Source of the DNA: an uncultured Flavonifractor sp.
GTDB taxonomy: Bacteria; Bacillota; Clostridia; Oscillospirales; Oscillospiraceae
Direction of reading: 5' to 3'
Assembly: GCF_944383115.1 (NCBI RefSeq)
Contig: NZ_CALWOJ010000007.1
Span: forward strand, 1 to 49,755
DNA: 49,755 nucleotides
Shown here piece by piece: positions 15,525-23,238 of this stretch. The number at the start of each line of letters is the position of its first letter. Position 1 is the first letter of the stretch. The notes under the pieces are model-generated. The model was not told the DNA's origin and did no database searches. It saw only the letters and a list, made by a program, of their open reading frames with translations. The position numbers and the translations under genes were made by a program.

Positions 15525-17180
15525 TCATCGGGCGGCCTGGACGGCGCTCCACACGTCGTAGCCGCTGCTGGCGGGGATGGTGCCTACCCGCCACAGGGAT
15601 ACTCCGGTGATGCCGAACATCTTGGCCAGCTGGAGCTTGTCCGCCACGCTGCGGGCGTCCTCATACCACACTTTGTATCTCTCGCCCTCCTCATTGGTGT
15701 AGATGGCGTAGGGATTGCGGTACTTATCGCTGTAGGTCACCACCGTGTCCGGCTGGGCCAGCCGGGCGGCCAGGGTGGAGGCGCCGGGGTGGTAGATGGT
15801 GGTGTCCAGCAGCTTTCCGTCCTCGTCAATATGGAACCCGGCGGTGCCGAAGGAGATGGCCAGGGCGATCTTGCTCACATCCCGGACGCCGGTATCCGGA
15901 TCGGTGATGTCCCGCAGGGCCTCATACACGCTGGCAATGGGGGTGACGGGGGAGTCGGTGTTGCCGGTGCCCACATAGGACTCCGGGATGGAGGTCCACT
16001 GGTAGTCGTGGGCCATGAGGATCACCTTGTCGCACACATCCCCCAGGCCCCGGTAGTCAAAGCCGGTGTACCAGGTGTCGGGCTGGACGCACACATACAG
16101 GGTCTTGCTGTCGGGCAGAGCGGCCCGCAGCTCCTGCATAAAGGTGACATAATTTTTCTTTATGGTATCTCCCTTCAGCCCCTCAAAGTCGATGGTCAGG
16201 CCGGCGTAGTCTCCGGCGGCGGCCACCAGGGCGTCAATGGCCTGGGCCCGGGCGTTGGAGTTGTTGACCACAGCGGCCACGGTGGAGGTGGTGGAGCCGT
16301 CGGCCAGGGTCACCGAGTCGGTGGCAGAGCCAAAGACGCACAGGTTGTAGTCTACCCCGTGGCTGGTAAAGTAGTCGGTGGCGGGGGTGGGGTCGGAGGG
16401 TTTCACCCAGTCGTTGCCGTTTGTGCTGGTGGAGTTGAGGGTGGGGCCGTTTTCGCCGTACTCCAGCCGGGCCCAGCCCACGCTGACGGCGTCCATATCG
16501 GCGGTCAGGTTGATCTGGGAGTAAGAGGAGAAGGCGTAAAAGCCGTGGAGCCAGTCCACCTTGGAGAGATACCGCTCATACACCCGCACCAGCATGGTGG
16601 CGGCCTCCTCCCGGGTGGCGGAGTGGGAGGGCAGGAACTTCAGCTGACCGCCCGGCCCGGCCACGCCGCGGATCATGCCGATGTCATAGGCGATGGCAAT
16701 GTAGCCCGCGTTGCTCTTTACATCGTCAAAGGGGAGGGACAGCTGAGACAGGTCCTGGGCCAGGGTGTCGTACCCCAGGGCCCGCACCAGCATCACCGCC
16801 ATCTCCTCCCGGCTGATGTAGTCCAGGGGGCGGAAGGCGCCGTTGGGGTCCATCACGTCGTGGGCCCGGGCGGTCTCCACGGCGGAGTAATACCACTCGC
16901 CGGTACCGCAGTCTATGTAGGAGGGGGAGGACGGGGAGATCATGTCCCAGCCGAACATGCGGCACAAAATGGTGACAAATTCCGCCCGGGTGATGTTGAC
17001 CCTGATGCCGAACCGGCCGTCGGGGTAGCCCTCCATCAGACCGTAATCCCGGGCCTTGTCAATGTCGGCCTGGGCCCAGTGGCCGCCGGTGTCGGAAAAG
17101 GCCCGGGCGGCGGGGGAGAGGGGGGCGGCGCAAAGCAGTAAAACGGCGGTAAGAGCCGCCGCGCAGATACGGCGCTTCAT
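15525..17180 (-). CDS. SLH-anchored glycoside hydrolase family 18-like protein
   Basis: A 551-residue surface protein with a signal peptide (MKRRICAAALTAVLLLCAAPLSP), then three SLH modules (about residues 30-195; SDTGGHWAQADIDKARDYGL, NITRAEFVTILCRMF, YISREEMAVMLVRALGY). A GH18-type barrel occupies about residues 205-545. The barrel shows YAGLTIDFEGLKG, where D-x-E matches the end of the family DxxDxE catalytic motif, plus KVILMAHDYQW and VSLWRVGTIP. Such proteins (YaaH/SleL-like) cleave peptidoglycan or chitin-type bonds, or act as inactive lectins. The start at 17180 is used because AAAGGAGG lies 11 bases upstream. It is divergent from xpt. Confidence 0.88.
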   Translation of the reverse strand: MKRRICAAALTAVLLLCAAPLSPAARAFSDTGGHWAQADIDKARDYGLMEGYPDGRFGIRVNITRAEFVTILCRMFGWDMISPSSPSYIDCGTGEWYYSAVETARAHDVMDPNGAFRPLDYISREEMAVMLVRALGYDTLAQDLSQLSLPFDDVKSNAGYIAIAYDIGMIRGVAGPGGQLKFLPSHSATREEAATMLVRVYERYLSKVDWLHGFYAFSSYSQINLTADMDAVSVGWARLEYGENGPTLNSTSTNGNDWVKPSDPTPATDYFTSHGVDYNLCVFGSATDSVTLADGSTTSTVAAVVNNSNARAQAIDALVAAAGDYAGLTIDFEGLKGDTIKKNYVTFMQELRAALPDSKTLYVCVQPDTWYTGFDYRGLGDVCDKVILMAHDYQWTSIPESYVGTGNTDSPVTPIASVYEALRDITDPDTGVRDVSKIALAISFGTAGFHIDEDGKLLDTTIYHPGASTLAARLAQPDTVVTYSDKYRNPYAIYTNEEGERYKVWYEDARSVADKLQLAKMFGITGVSLWRVGTIPASSGYDVWSAVQAAR

Positions 17181-17377
17181 AGGGGAAAAGACCTCCTTTG
17201 TCATGGGTGAAACAGGAAGTTTGGTCTGGTACCTCCTATTTTATCAAAGGCGGATGCAAAGTACAACGAGAAAAGGGACGGGCGGAGGAGCGGACTTAAG
17301 AAAAATACCTCGGCATATCAGACAAAATTGATAAAAAGGCGTGACGGCGAGCGGGTTTTTTGATAGAATATGGTCGG

Positions 17378-17406
17378 TTGCAGCAGGGGAGAAAATTCGA
17401 TACAAT
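17378..17406 (+). promoter_or_regulatory. Predicted xpt promoter
   Basis: TTGCAG (17378-17383), 17-bp spacer, TACAAT (17401-17406), then AAGGAGA before the ATG at 17439. The 258-bp divergent region up to 17180 contains no purine riboswitch that I can see. Confidence 0.7.
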
Positions 17407-17438
17407 GAAGATAACTATTTGATTAAGGAGACGGCGGT

Positions 17439-18011
17439 ATGAAATTGCTGGAAGAGCGCATCCGCACCCACGGGAAGATCCGGGAGGGCGGTGTGCTGAA
17501 GGTAGACAGTTTCCTCAACCATCAGATGGACGTCAAGCTGTTTCAGGAGATGGGTAAGGAGTTTTTGCGCTTATATCAGGACTGCGGAGTCACGAAGATT
17601 TTGACCATCGAAGCATCGGGGATCGGGATCGCATGTGTGGCTGCGCAGTTTTTTGATTGTCCGGTGATTTTTGCGAAAAAGAACAAGACCAAGAACATTG
17701 CCGGCGACGTATATACCTCCAAGGTGGAGTCTTTTACCCACGGCAGGGTATATGACATCATTGTGTCCAAGGAATTCCTGCTGCCGCAGGATCGGGTGCT
17801 GATCATCGACGACTTTTTGGCCAACGGCTCCGCCCTCCAGGGCCTCATCAAGCTGGTGCGGGACGCCGGGGCTACCCTGGTGGGCGCCGGCATCGCGGTG
17901 GAGAAGGCCTTCCAGCCCGGCGGCGACATGATCCGGGGCATGGGCGTGAGGGTGGAATCCCTGGCACGGATCAAGAGTATGAGTGTTGAGAACGGCGTGG
18001 AGTTCTGCTGA
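17439..18011 (+). CDS. xpt: Xanthine phosphoribosyltransferase
   Basis: Converts xanthine plus PRPP to XMP in purine salvage. The 190-residue protein matches Bacillus Xpt throughout: VLKVDSFLNHQMDVKLF near the N-terminus, the PRPP-binding motif VLIIDDFLANGSALQGL (about residues 122-138), AGIAVEKAFQPGGD and RVESLARIKSM. The length is normal. It heads the plus-strand run that continues with a BMP-type nucleobase/nucleoside transporter, which supports xanthine or purine as the imported substrate. A weak terminator-like hairpin separates it from the lipoprotein gene and may reduce read-through. Confidence 0.97.
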   Translation: MKLLEERIRTHGKIREGGVLKVDSFLNHQMDVKLFQEMGKEFLRLYQDCGVTKILTIEASGIGIACVAAQFFDCPVIFAKKNKTKNIAGDVYTSKVESFTHGRVYDIIVSKEFLLPQDRVLIIDDFLANGSALQGLIKLVRDAGATLVGAGIAVEKAFQPGGDMIRGMGVRVESLARIKSMSVENGVEFC

Positions 18012-18040
18012 GCGACCGGCCGTCATAGGTGTGTTCAGAC

Positions 18041-18066
18041 CAGCCTGTGGGGAAGCGGGCTGTTTT
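18041..18066 (+). terminator. Weak intra-operon hairpin between xpt and the BMP lipoprotein
   Basis: CAGCCTG (18041-18047) pairs with CGGGCTG (18056-18062), including one G-U pair, with an 8-base loop and TTTT following. It may act as partial terminator or RNA-stability element. Confidence 0.5.
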
Positions 18067-18113
18067 GAAGGAAAGTTGGAAGTCATATTGGATCTAAAGG
18101 AGGAAAACTGGAC

Positions 18114-19379
18114 ATGAACAAGAAAAGATTCCTGGCAATGCTGTTGGCCGGCGCCATGATGCTGGGCCTGGCCGCCTGCGGCGGCGGCAGCACCGAGACC
18201 CCCTCCGGCGGCGAGACTGTCTCCGGCAACAGCGAGACCCCCTCCGGCGAGGGCAAGACCGTCAAGGTGGGCCTGATCTGCATCGGCGACGAGAACGACC
18301 AGGGCTATACCTACAACTTCATCCGCGGCAAGGAGGCCGTCACCGAGAAGCTGGCCGCCAAGGGCATCACCGTGGACTGGCAGGTCAAGTGGAACATCGG
18401 CGAGGACTCCTCCTGTGAGGAGGCCAACATCGAGCTGGCCGAGGCCGGCTGCGACCTGATCATCAACAACTCCTACGGCTTTGAGCCCTTCATGCTGAAG
18501 GTGGCTCCCGACTATCCCGAGATCGAGTTCATCGCCTGCACCAACCAGGCTTCCTGGAACGACGGCCTGGACAACACCCACAACGCCTTCGCCAATATCT
18601 ATGAGGGCCGTTACCTGGCCGGCGTGGTGGCCGGCATGAAGCTCCAGGAGATGATCGACAACGGCGAGATTACCGCCGAAGAGGCCGTCATCGGCTATGT
18701 GGGCGCCTACTCCTTTGCCGAAGTGATCTCCGGCTTTACCGCCTACTACCTGGGCGCCAAGAGCGTGTGCCCCAGCGTGACCATGAAGGTCCAGTTCGTG
18801 GGTTCCTGGTCCGACGCCTCTGAGGAGGGCAACGCCGCCCAGGCCCTGTGCGACGCCGGCTGCGTCATGATCTCCCAGCACTCCGACAACACCACCCCCG
18901 CCACCGCTGCTCAGAACAACGGCGCCTTCCACACCGGCTACAACAACGACATGATCTCCGTGGCCCCCGACGCCTCCCTCATCGGCACCCGCATCGACTG
19001 GTCCGTGTACTTTGAGTACGCCATCGAGGCCGTGGCCAACGGCGAGGAGTTTGCCCAGGATTGGTGCCACGGCATGGACGAGGGCGCCGTGGTTATGACT
19101 CCCCTGAACGAGGACATCGCCGCCGAGGGTACCGCTGAGAAGCTGGCCGAGGTGGAGGAGCAGATCCGCTCCGGTGAGCTGCAGGTGTTCGACACCTCCA
19201 CCTTCACCGTGAAGGGCGAGCCCCTCACCACCTGCATGGCCCTGGATACCGACGGCGACTTCGTGGCCGACTCCGAGGAGGCCGTGTTTAACGGTGCTTT
19301 CCATGAGTCCGCCTTCCAGTCTGCGCCTTACTTTACCGTGCAGATCGACGGCATCGAGTGGCTCAACTCCGCCTATTGA
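18114..19379 (+). CDS. BMP-family nucleoside/purine-binding lipoprotein of an ABC importer
   Basis: A 421-residue extracellular substrate-binding lipoprotein. The signal is MNKKRFLAMLLAGAMMLGLAAC with lipobox LAAC, followed by a Gly/Ser/Thr/Pro linker of about 25 residues. The Med/BmpA fold shows VKVGLICIGDENDQGYTYN, DLIINNSYGFEPFML, EGRYLAGVVAGM, IGYVGAYSFAEVISGF and CMISQHSDNTTPA-like sequence. BMP proteins bind nucleosides or related bases, and the upstream xpt gene points to purines. AAAGGAGG lies upstream of the ATG. Its own strong terminator follows, so the ATPase and permeases downstream need read-through or a separate promoter. Confidence 0.93.
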   Translation: MNKKRFLAMLLAGAMMLGLAACGGGSTETPSGGETVSGNSETPSGEGKTVKVGLICIGDENDQGYTYNFIRGKEAVTEKLAAKGITVDWQVKWNIGEDSSCEEANIELAEAGCDLIINNSYGFEPFMLKVAPDYPEIEFIACTNQASWNDGLDNTHNAFANIYEGRYLAGVVAGMKLQEMIDNGEITAEEAVIGYVGAYSFAEVISGFTAYYLGAKSVCPSVTMKVQFVGSWSDASEEGNAAQALCDAGCVMISQHSDNTTPATAAQNNGAFHTGYNNDMISVAPDASLIGTRIDWSVYFEYAIEAVANGEEFAQDWCHGMDEGAVVMTPLNEDIAAEGTAEKLAEVEEQIRSGELQVFDTSTFTVKGEPLTTCMALDTDGDFVADSEEAVFNGAFHESAFQSAPYFTVQIDGIEWLNSAY

Positions 19380-19390
19380 TGACCTGACCC

Positions 19391-19423
19391 AAAAGAGGGC
19401 TGCACACGCAGCCCTCTTTTCTG
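19391..19423 (+). terminator. Terminator after the BMP lipoprotein gene
   Basis: AAAAGAGGGCTGC, loop ACAC, GCAGCCCTCTTTT: a perfect 13-bp stem ending in TTTTCTG. The A/T ends could work in both directions. Confidence 0.92.
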
Positions 19424-19426
19424 TCC

Positions 19427-19438
19427 TTTCCCGGGAAA
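19427..19438. promoter_or_regulatory. Noc-binding-site-like palindrome
   Basis: TTTCCCGGGAAA followed by T matches 13 of 14 bases of the Bacillus Noc-binding consensus ATTTCCCGGGAAAT (first base C instead of A). It lies in the 97-bp gap between the BMP gene and the ATPase gene, with a parS half-site (CGTGAAACA, 19442-19450) right beside it. A noc-type gene is present at 11487. Confidence 0.6.
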
Positions 19439-19476
19439 TCCCGTGAAACACCCACCCACGTCTCATCACAGGAAGG

Positions 19477-21066
19477 ATGACAGCCTTGGAAACTGTCCAC
19501 GCAATTGAACTCAAACACATCACCAAACGCTTCGGCAAGGTGGTGGCCAACGACGGCATTGACCTGGCCATCGACCGGGGGGAGATCCTCTCCCTGCTGG
19601 GGGAGAACGGCAGCGGCAAGACCACCCTGATGAACATGCTCTCCGGCATTTATCTGCCCGACGAGGGGGAGATCCTGGCCGACGGCAAGCCGGTGACCAT
19701 CCGCTCCCCCAAGGACGCCTTTGCCCACGGCATCGGCATGATCCACCAGCACTACAAACTGGTGGAGGTGTTCACCGCCGCCGAGAACATCGCCCTGGGT
19801 CTGAAAGGGAAGGATCATGACCGCAAGGCGGTGGCTGCCCAGGTCCAGGCCATCAGCGACAAGTACGGTTTCGGCATCGACCCCAACAAGAAGGTATACG
19901 ACATGTCGGTGTCCGAGAAGCAGACGGTGGAGATCGTCAAGGTACTCTACCGGGGGGCCGAGATCCTGATTCTGGACGAGCCCACCGCCGTCCTCACCCC
20001 CCAGGAGACCGAGCGGCTCTTTGACATCCTCCGGGCCATGAAGGCCGACGGCAAGGCCATCGTCATCATCACCCACAAACTCCATGAGGTGATGGCCCTG
20101 TCCGACAAGGTGGCGGTCCTCCGCAAGGGCAAGTACATCGGTACCGTCAACACCTGTGACACCAACCCCCAGAAGCTCACCGAGATGATGGTGGGTCACG
20201 CCGTCACCCTGAACATCGACCGGCCCCAGGCCAAGTACAAGGACCTGCGGTTGGAGGTGAAGGGCCTCAACTGCCGCAGCGGGGAGGGGGTCAGCGTCCT
20301 GAAGGATATCTCCTTCCAGGCTTTCGGCGGTGAGATCCTGGGCATTGCCGGTATTGCCGGCTCCGGCCAGAAGGAGCTGCTGGAGGCCGTGGCCGGCCTT
20401 CAGAAGGCCGAGTCCGGCCACATCTTCTACTATCCGCCCCACCCCAACAGTGACATCGCCGGCCACCATGTGCCGGTGGACAAGGCGGGGGAGGAGCTGG
20501 TGGGCAAGACCCCCGGCCAGATCCGCAAGGTGGGCGTCTCTCTGGCCTTTGTGCCTGAGGACCGGCTGGGCATGGGCCTGGTGGGGGGCATGGGCATGGT
20601 GGACAACATGATGCTCAAGACCTATAAGGACACCCCCGGCCCTCTGGTGGATCGGAAGGCCCCCAAGGCCCTGGCGGAAAAGCTCATCGACGAGCTGGAG
20701 ATCGTCACCCCCGGGGTGGCTACCCCCGTCCGGCGGCTGTCCGGCGGCAACGTGCAGAAGGTGCTGGTGGGCCGTGAGATCGCCTCCACCCCCACCGTAC
20801 TCATGACCGCCTACCCCGTCCGGGGCCTGGATATCAACTCCTCCTACACCATCTACCGGCTGCTCAACGAGCAGAAGATGAAGGGCGTGGCGGTGCTGCT
20901 GGTGGGCGAGGACCTGGACGTGCTGCTGGAGCTGTGCGATCGTATTCTGGTGCTGTGCGGCGGCCAGGTGTCCGGCATTGTGGACGGACCGGCCGCCACC
21001 AAGGAGCAGGTGGGCCTGCTTATGACCCATGTGGGCGGCGGAAAGGAGGCTGGATCGGATGCATGA
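19477..21066 (+). CDS. Double ATP-binding subunit of the purine/nucleoside ABC importer
   Basis: A 529-residue protein with two fused ABC ATPase domains, as in the YufO/RbsA type. The first domain has Walker A LLGENGSGKTT, signature MSVSEKQTVEIVK, and Walker B EILILDEPTAVLT. The second has a degenerate P-loop (GIAGSGQKELLEAV), an intact LSGGNVQKVLVGREI signature and MTAYPVRGLDI in place of DEPTRGLD. This is typical of the class, in which one site is catalytically weak. The ATG at 19477 directly abuts AGGAAGG; the in-frame TTG at 19486 has ideal spacing and may be the real start. The stop overlaps the next gene's start. Confidence 0.94.
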   Translation: MTALETVHAIELKHITKRFGKVVANDGIDLAIDRGEILSLLGENGSGKTTLMNMLSGIYLPDEGEILADGKPVTIRSPKDAFAHGIGMIHQHYKLVEVFTAAENIALGLKGKDHDRKAVAAQVQAISDKYGFGIDPNKKVYDMSVSEKQTVEIVKVLYRGAEILILDEPTAVLTPQETERLFDILRAMKADGKAIVIITHKLHEVMALSDKVAVLRKGKYIGTVNTCDTNPQKLTEMMVGHAVTLNIDRPQAKYKDLRLEVKGLNCRSGEGVSVLKDISFQAFGGEILGIAGIAGSGQKELLEAVAGLQKAESGHIFYYPPHPNSDIAGHHVPVDKAGEELVGKTPGQIRKVGVSLAFVPEDRLGMGLVGGMGMVDNMMLKTYKDTPGPLVDRKAPKALAEKLIDELEIVTPGVATPVRRLSGGNVQKVLVGREIASTPTVLMTAYPVRGLDINSSYTIYRLLNEQKMKGVAVLLVGEDLDVLLELCDRILVLCGGQVSGIVDGPAATKEQVGLLMTHVGGGKEAGSDA

Positions 21067-22147
21067 ATCTCATACTCCCCTGATCCGTCTGGCCAAGCGG
21101 GACGGGATGCCCAAGGGCCAGGTGTGGGCTATCCGGGGCGCCTCCTTCCTGGCGGCCATCCTCATCAGCGCCCTCATCTTCCTGCTGATGGGCCACAACC
21201 CCTTTGGGGCCTTCGGCACCATGGTGGGCGGCTCTCTGGGCAAGCCCACCGCCATCCGCCAGACCGTGAAGATTGCCGTGCCCCTGCTGGGCACCGCACT
21301 GGCCATCGCCCCCTGCTTCAAGATGCGCTTCTGGAACATCGGCGCCGAGGGCCAGATCACCGCGGGCGCCGTGGGCGCCTCCTACTTCGCCCTGTTCTGG
21401 GCGGATAAGCTGCCAGGCCCCATGCTGCTGGTGGTCATGGCCGTGGCCGGCGCCATCTGCGGCGGCCTGTGGGCCCTGGTGCCCGCCTTCTTCAAGGCCA
21501 AGTGGGGCACCAACGAGACCCTGTTCACCCTGATGATGAACTATATCATGATCGGCGTGGTGAAATGGCTCCAGGGCGGCCCCTGGGAGGGCCGTCCCGG
21601 CTCCCAGATCATTCCCCAGTTCGACTCCGCCGCCGTGCTGCCCAAGGTGCTGGGGGTCCACTGCGGCTGGATCATCGTCCTCATCCTGACGGTGGCCATG
21701 TTCTTCTACATGAAGTACACCAAGCAGGGCTATGAGATCGCCGTCATCGGCGAGAGTGAGAACACCGCCCGGTACGCCGGTATGAACGTGGGCAGGATCA
21801 TCATGCGTACCATGTTCCTGTCCGGCGCCATCGCCGGCCTGGTGGGCTTCATCGTGGCCTCCGGCGCGGACAACACCCTGTACTCCGGCGTGGCCGCCGG
21901 TGTGGGCTTTACCGCCATCACCGTGGCCTGGCTGGCCCAGCTCAATCCCTTCGCCATGGTGGGCATCTCGGTACTGCTGGCGGTGCTGGACAAGGGCGCC
22001 GACACCCTCCAGACCCAGCTGTCCGTGCCCGCCTCTATCTCGGATATCATCACCGGCATCTTCCTGTTCTGTATGCTGGGCTGCGAGTTCTTCATCAACT
22101 ACCGCCTCATCCTCCGGGGCGGCCATAAGGAGGTGGCCGAATCATGA
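21059..22147 (+). CDS. ABC importer permease 1 (YufP-like)
   Basis: A 362-residue integral membrane permease of the BPD_transp_2 family, with about nine or ten hydrophobic segments. The characteristic FWNIGAEGQITAGAVGASYFALF (about residues 93-115) and YTKQGYEIAVIGESENTARYAGMN cytoplasmic coupling loop are present. It partners permease 2 and the double ATPase to import nucleosides or bases. The start at 21059 has AAAGGAGG 9 bases upstream and overlaps the ATPase stop. The extension to 21029 lies inside the previous gene. Confidence 0.94.
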   Translation: MHESHTPLIRLAKRDGMPKGQVWAIRGASFLAAILISALIFLLMGHNPFGAFGTMVGGSLGKPTAIRQTVKIAVPLLGTALAIAPCFKMRFWNIGAEGQITAGAVGASYFALFWADKLPGPMLLVVMAVAGAICGGLWALVPAFFKAKWGTNETLFTLMMNYIMIGVVKWLQGGPWEGRPGSQIIPQFDSAAVLPKVLGVHCGWIIVLILTVAMFFYMKYTKQGYEIAVIGESENTARYAGMNVGRIIMRTMFLSGAIAGLVGFIVASGADNTLYSGVAAGVGFTAITVAWLAQLNPFAMVGISVLLAVLDKGADTLQTQLSVPASISDIITGIFLFCMLGCEFFINYRLILRGGHKEVAES

Positions 22148-23133
22148 GTGTCAACAGCAACGCGGTGCTGCTTCTCATTATGGCTGCTGTCCTCAACGGC
22201 GTGCCCCTGCTCTACGGCACCCTGGGTGAGATCCTGTCGGAAAAGGCGGGCAACCTGAACCTGGGCGTGGAGGGCATGATGTTCATGGGCGGAGCCATGG
22301 GCCTGGGCGCTGCCTTCTACTTCGAGGGGGCCGGCGGCACCAGCGGCGTGCTGGCCGTCATCCTGGCTTTGTTCTTCGCCTTCCTGGGCGGCGCCATCGG
22401 AGCCCTCATCTACTCCTTCCTCACCATCACCCTCCGGGCCAACCAGAACGTCACGGGCCTGGCCCTGGCCATCTTCGGCACCGGCGCCGGCCAGTTCATT
22501 GGCGAGTACATGCGGGTGACCTCCGGCGGCTATGTGGCGGTGAGCAACAACCTGAAGGCGGTGTTCCTCAACTCCCCCTTCCCGGCGGCCCTGCAGGAGC
22601 TGCCGGTGGTGGGACCCCTGCTCTTCGGTCACAGTATCTTCCTCTACCTGGGCATCGTGCTGACGGTGGGGATGCACCTGTTCCTCAATAAGAGCAAGGC
22701 GGGATTGTCCCTGCGGGCGGTGGGCGAGTCCCCCGCCACCGCCGACGCCGCCGGCGTCAACGTCACCCGGTACAAATACCTGGCTACCGTCATCGGCGGC
22801 GGTATTTCGGCCATCGGCGGCATGGTGTACATTATGACCATCGCCAGCTGTGTGTGGAACCATGAGGCCCTGTCCGGCGAGGGCTGGCTGGCGGTTGCCC
22901 TGGTCATCTTCTGCCTGTGGCGGCCCCTCAACGCCATCTGGGGCTCCATCCTCTTCGGCGCGCTGATGATCCTGTACCAGCGGCTCCACCTGGGCTTCAT
23001 CCCCGACGAGCTGTACAAGATCCTGCCCTATGTGGTCACCGTCATCGTGCTGATCTTTACCTCCCTGCGCAACAGCAAAGACAAGCAGCCGCCCAATTCT
23101 TTGGGCCTGCCCTACTTCCGGGAGGAGCGGTAA
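22144..23133 (+). CDS. ABC importer permease 2 (YufQ-like)
   Basis: A 329-residue BPD_transp_2 permease. It has GEILSEKAGNLNLGVEGMMF near the N-terminus (family NLGVEG motif), ANQNVTGLALAIFGTG, and the coupling segment SLRAVGESPATADAAGVNV. The start ATG shares ATGA with the stop of permease 1, so the two are translationally coupled. It is the last gene of the run and is followed by a strong hairpin terminator. Confidence 0.94.
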   Translation: MSVNSNAVLLLIMAAVLNGVPLLYGTLGEILSEKAGNLNLGVEGMMFMGGAMGLGAAFYFEGAGGTSGVLAVILALFFAFLGGAIGALIYSFLTITLRANQNVTGLALAIFGTGAGQFIGEYMRVTSGGYVAVSNNLKAVFLNSPFPAALQELPVVGPLLFGHSIFLYLGIVLTVGMHLFLNKSKAGLSLRAVGESPATADAAGVNVTRYKYLATVIGGGISAIGGMVYIMTIASCVWNHEALSGEGWLAVALVIFCLWRPLNAIWGSILFGALMILYQRLHLGFIPDELYKILPYVVTVIVLIFTSLRNSKDKQPPNSLGLPYFREER

Positions 23134-23145
23134 TAAAACCAGTAA

Positions 23146-23184
23146 GCGGCCCCGGCGCATTTGCGCCGGGGCCGCTCTTCTTTG
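23146..23184 (+). terminator. Terminator of the purine/nucleoside importer operon
   Basis: GCGGCCCCGGCGC, loop ATTT, GCGCCGGGGCCGC: a perfect 13-bp stem, then TCTTCTTTG. Confidence 0.9.
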
Positions 23185-23201
23185 TGGCATTTATGGCGTA
23201 T

Positions 23202-23230
23202 CGTAGGGGCCAATGTCCACATCGGCCCGT
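23202..23230. repeat. Copy of the GTAGGGGC...ATCGGCCC intergenic repeat
   Basis: CGTAGGGGCCAATGT and ACATCGGCCCG arms form an imperfect palindrome that matches the element at 768-795 in inverse orientation. It lies in the gap between convergent genes. Confidence 0.5.
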
Positions 23231-23238
23231 CTGCCATG

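Noticed and set aside
13191-17141. A 1,316-codon plus-strand open frame over the foldase, YitT and GH18 genes
   Set aside because: The three minus-strand genes have clear families, signal peptides and ribosome-binding sites; the plus-strand product is low-complexity Gly/His/Val-rich.
17571-21030. Two long minus-strand frames opposite the xpt/BMP/ATPase genes
   Set aside because: Shadows of well-supported plus-strand genes in GC-rich DNA.
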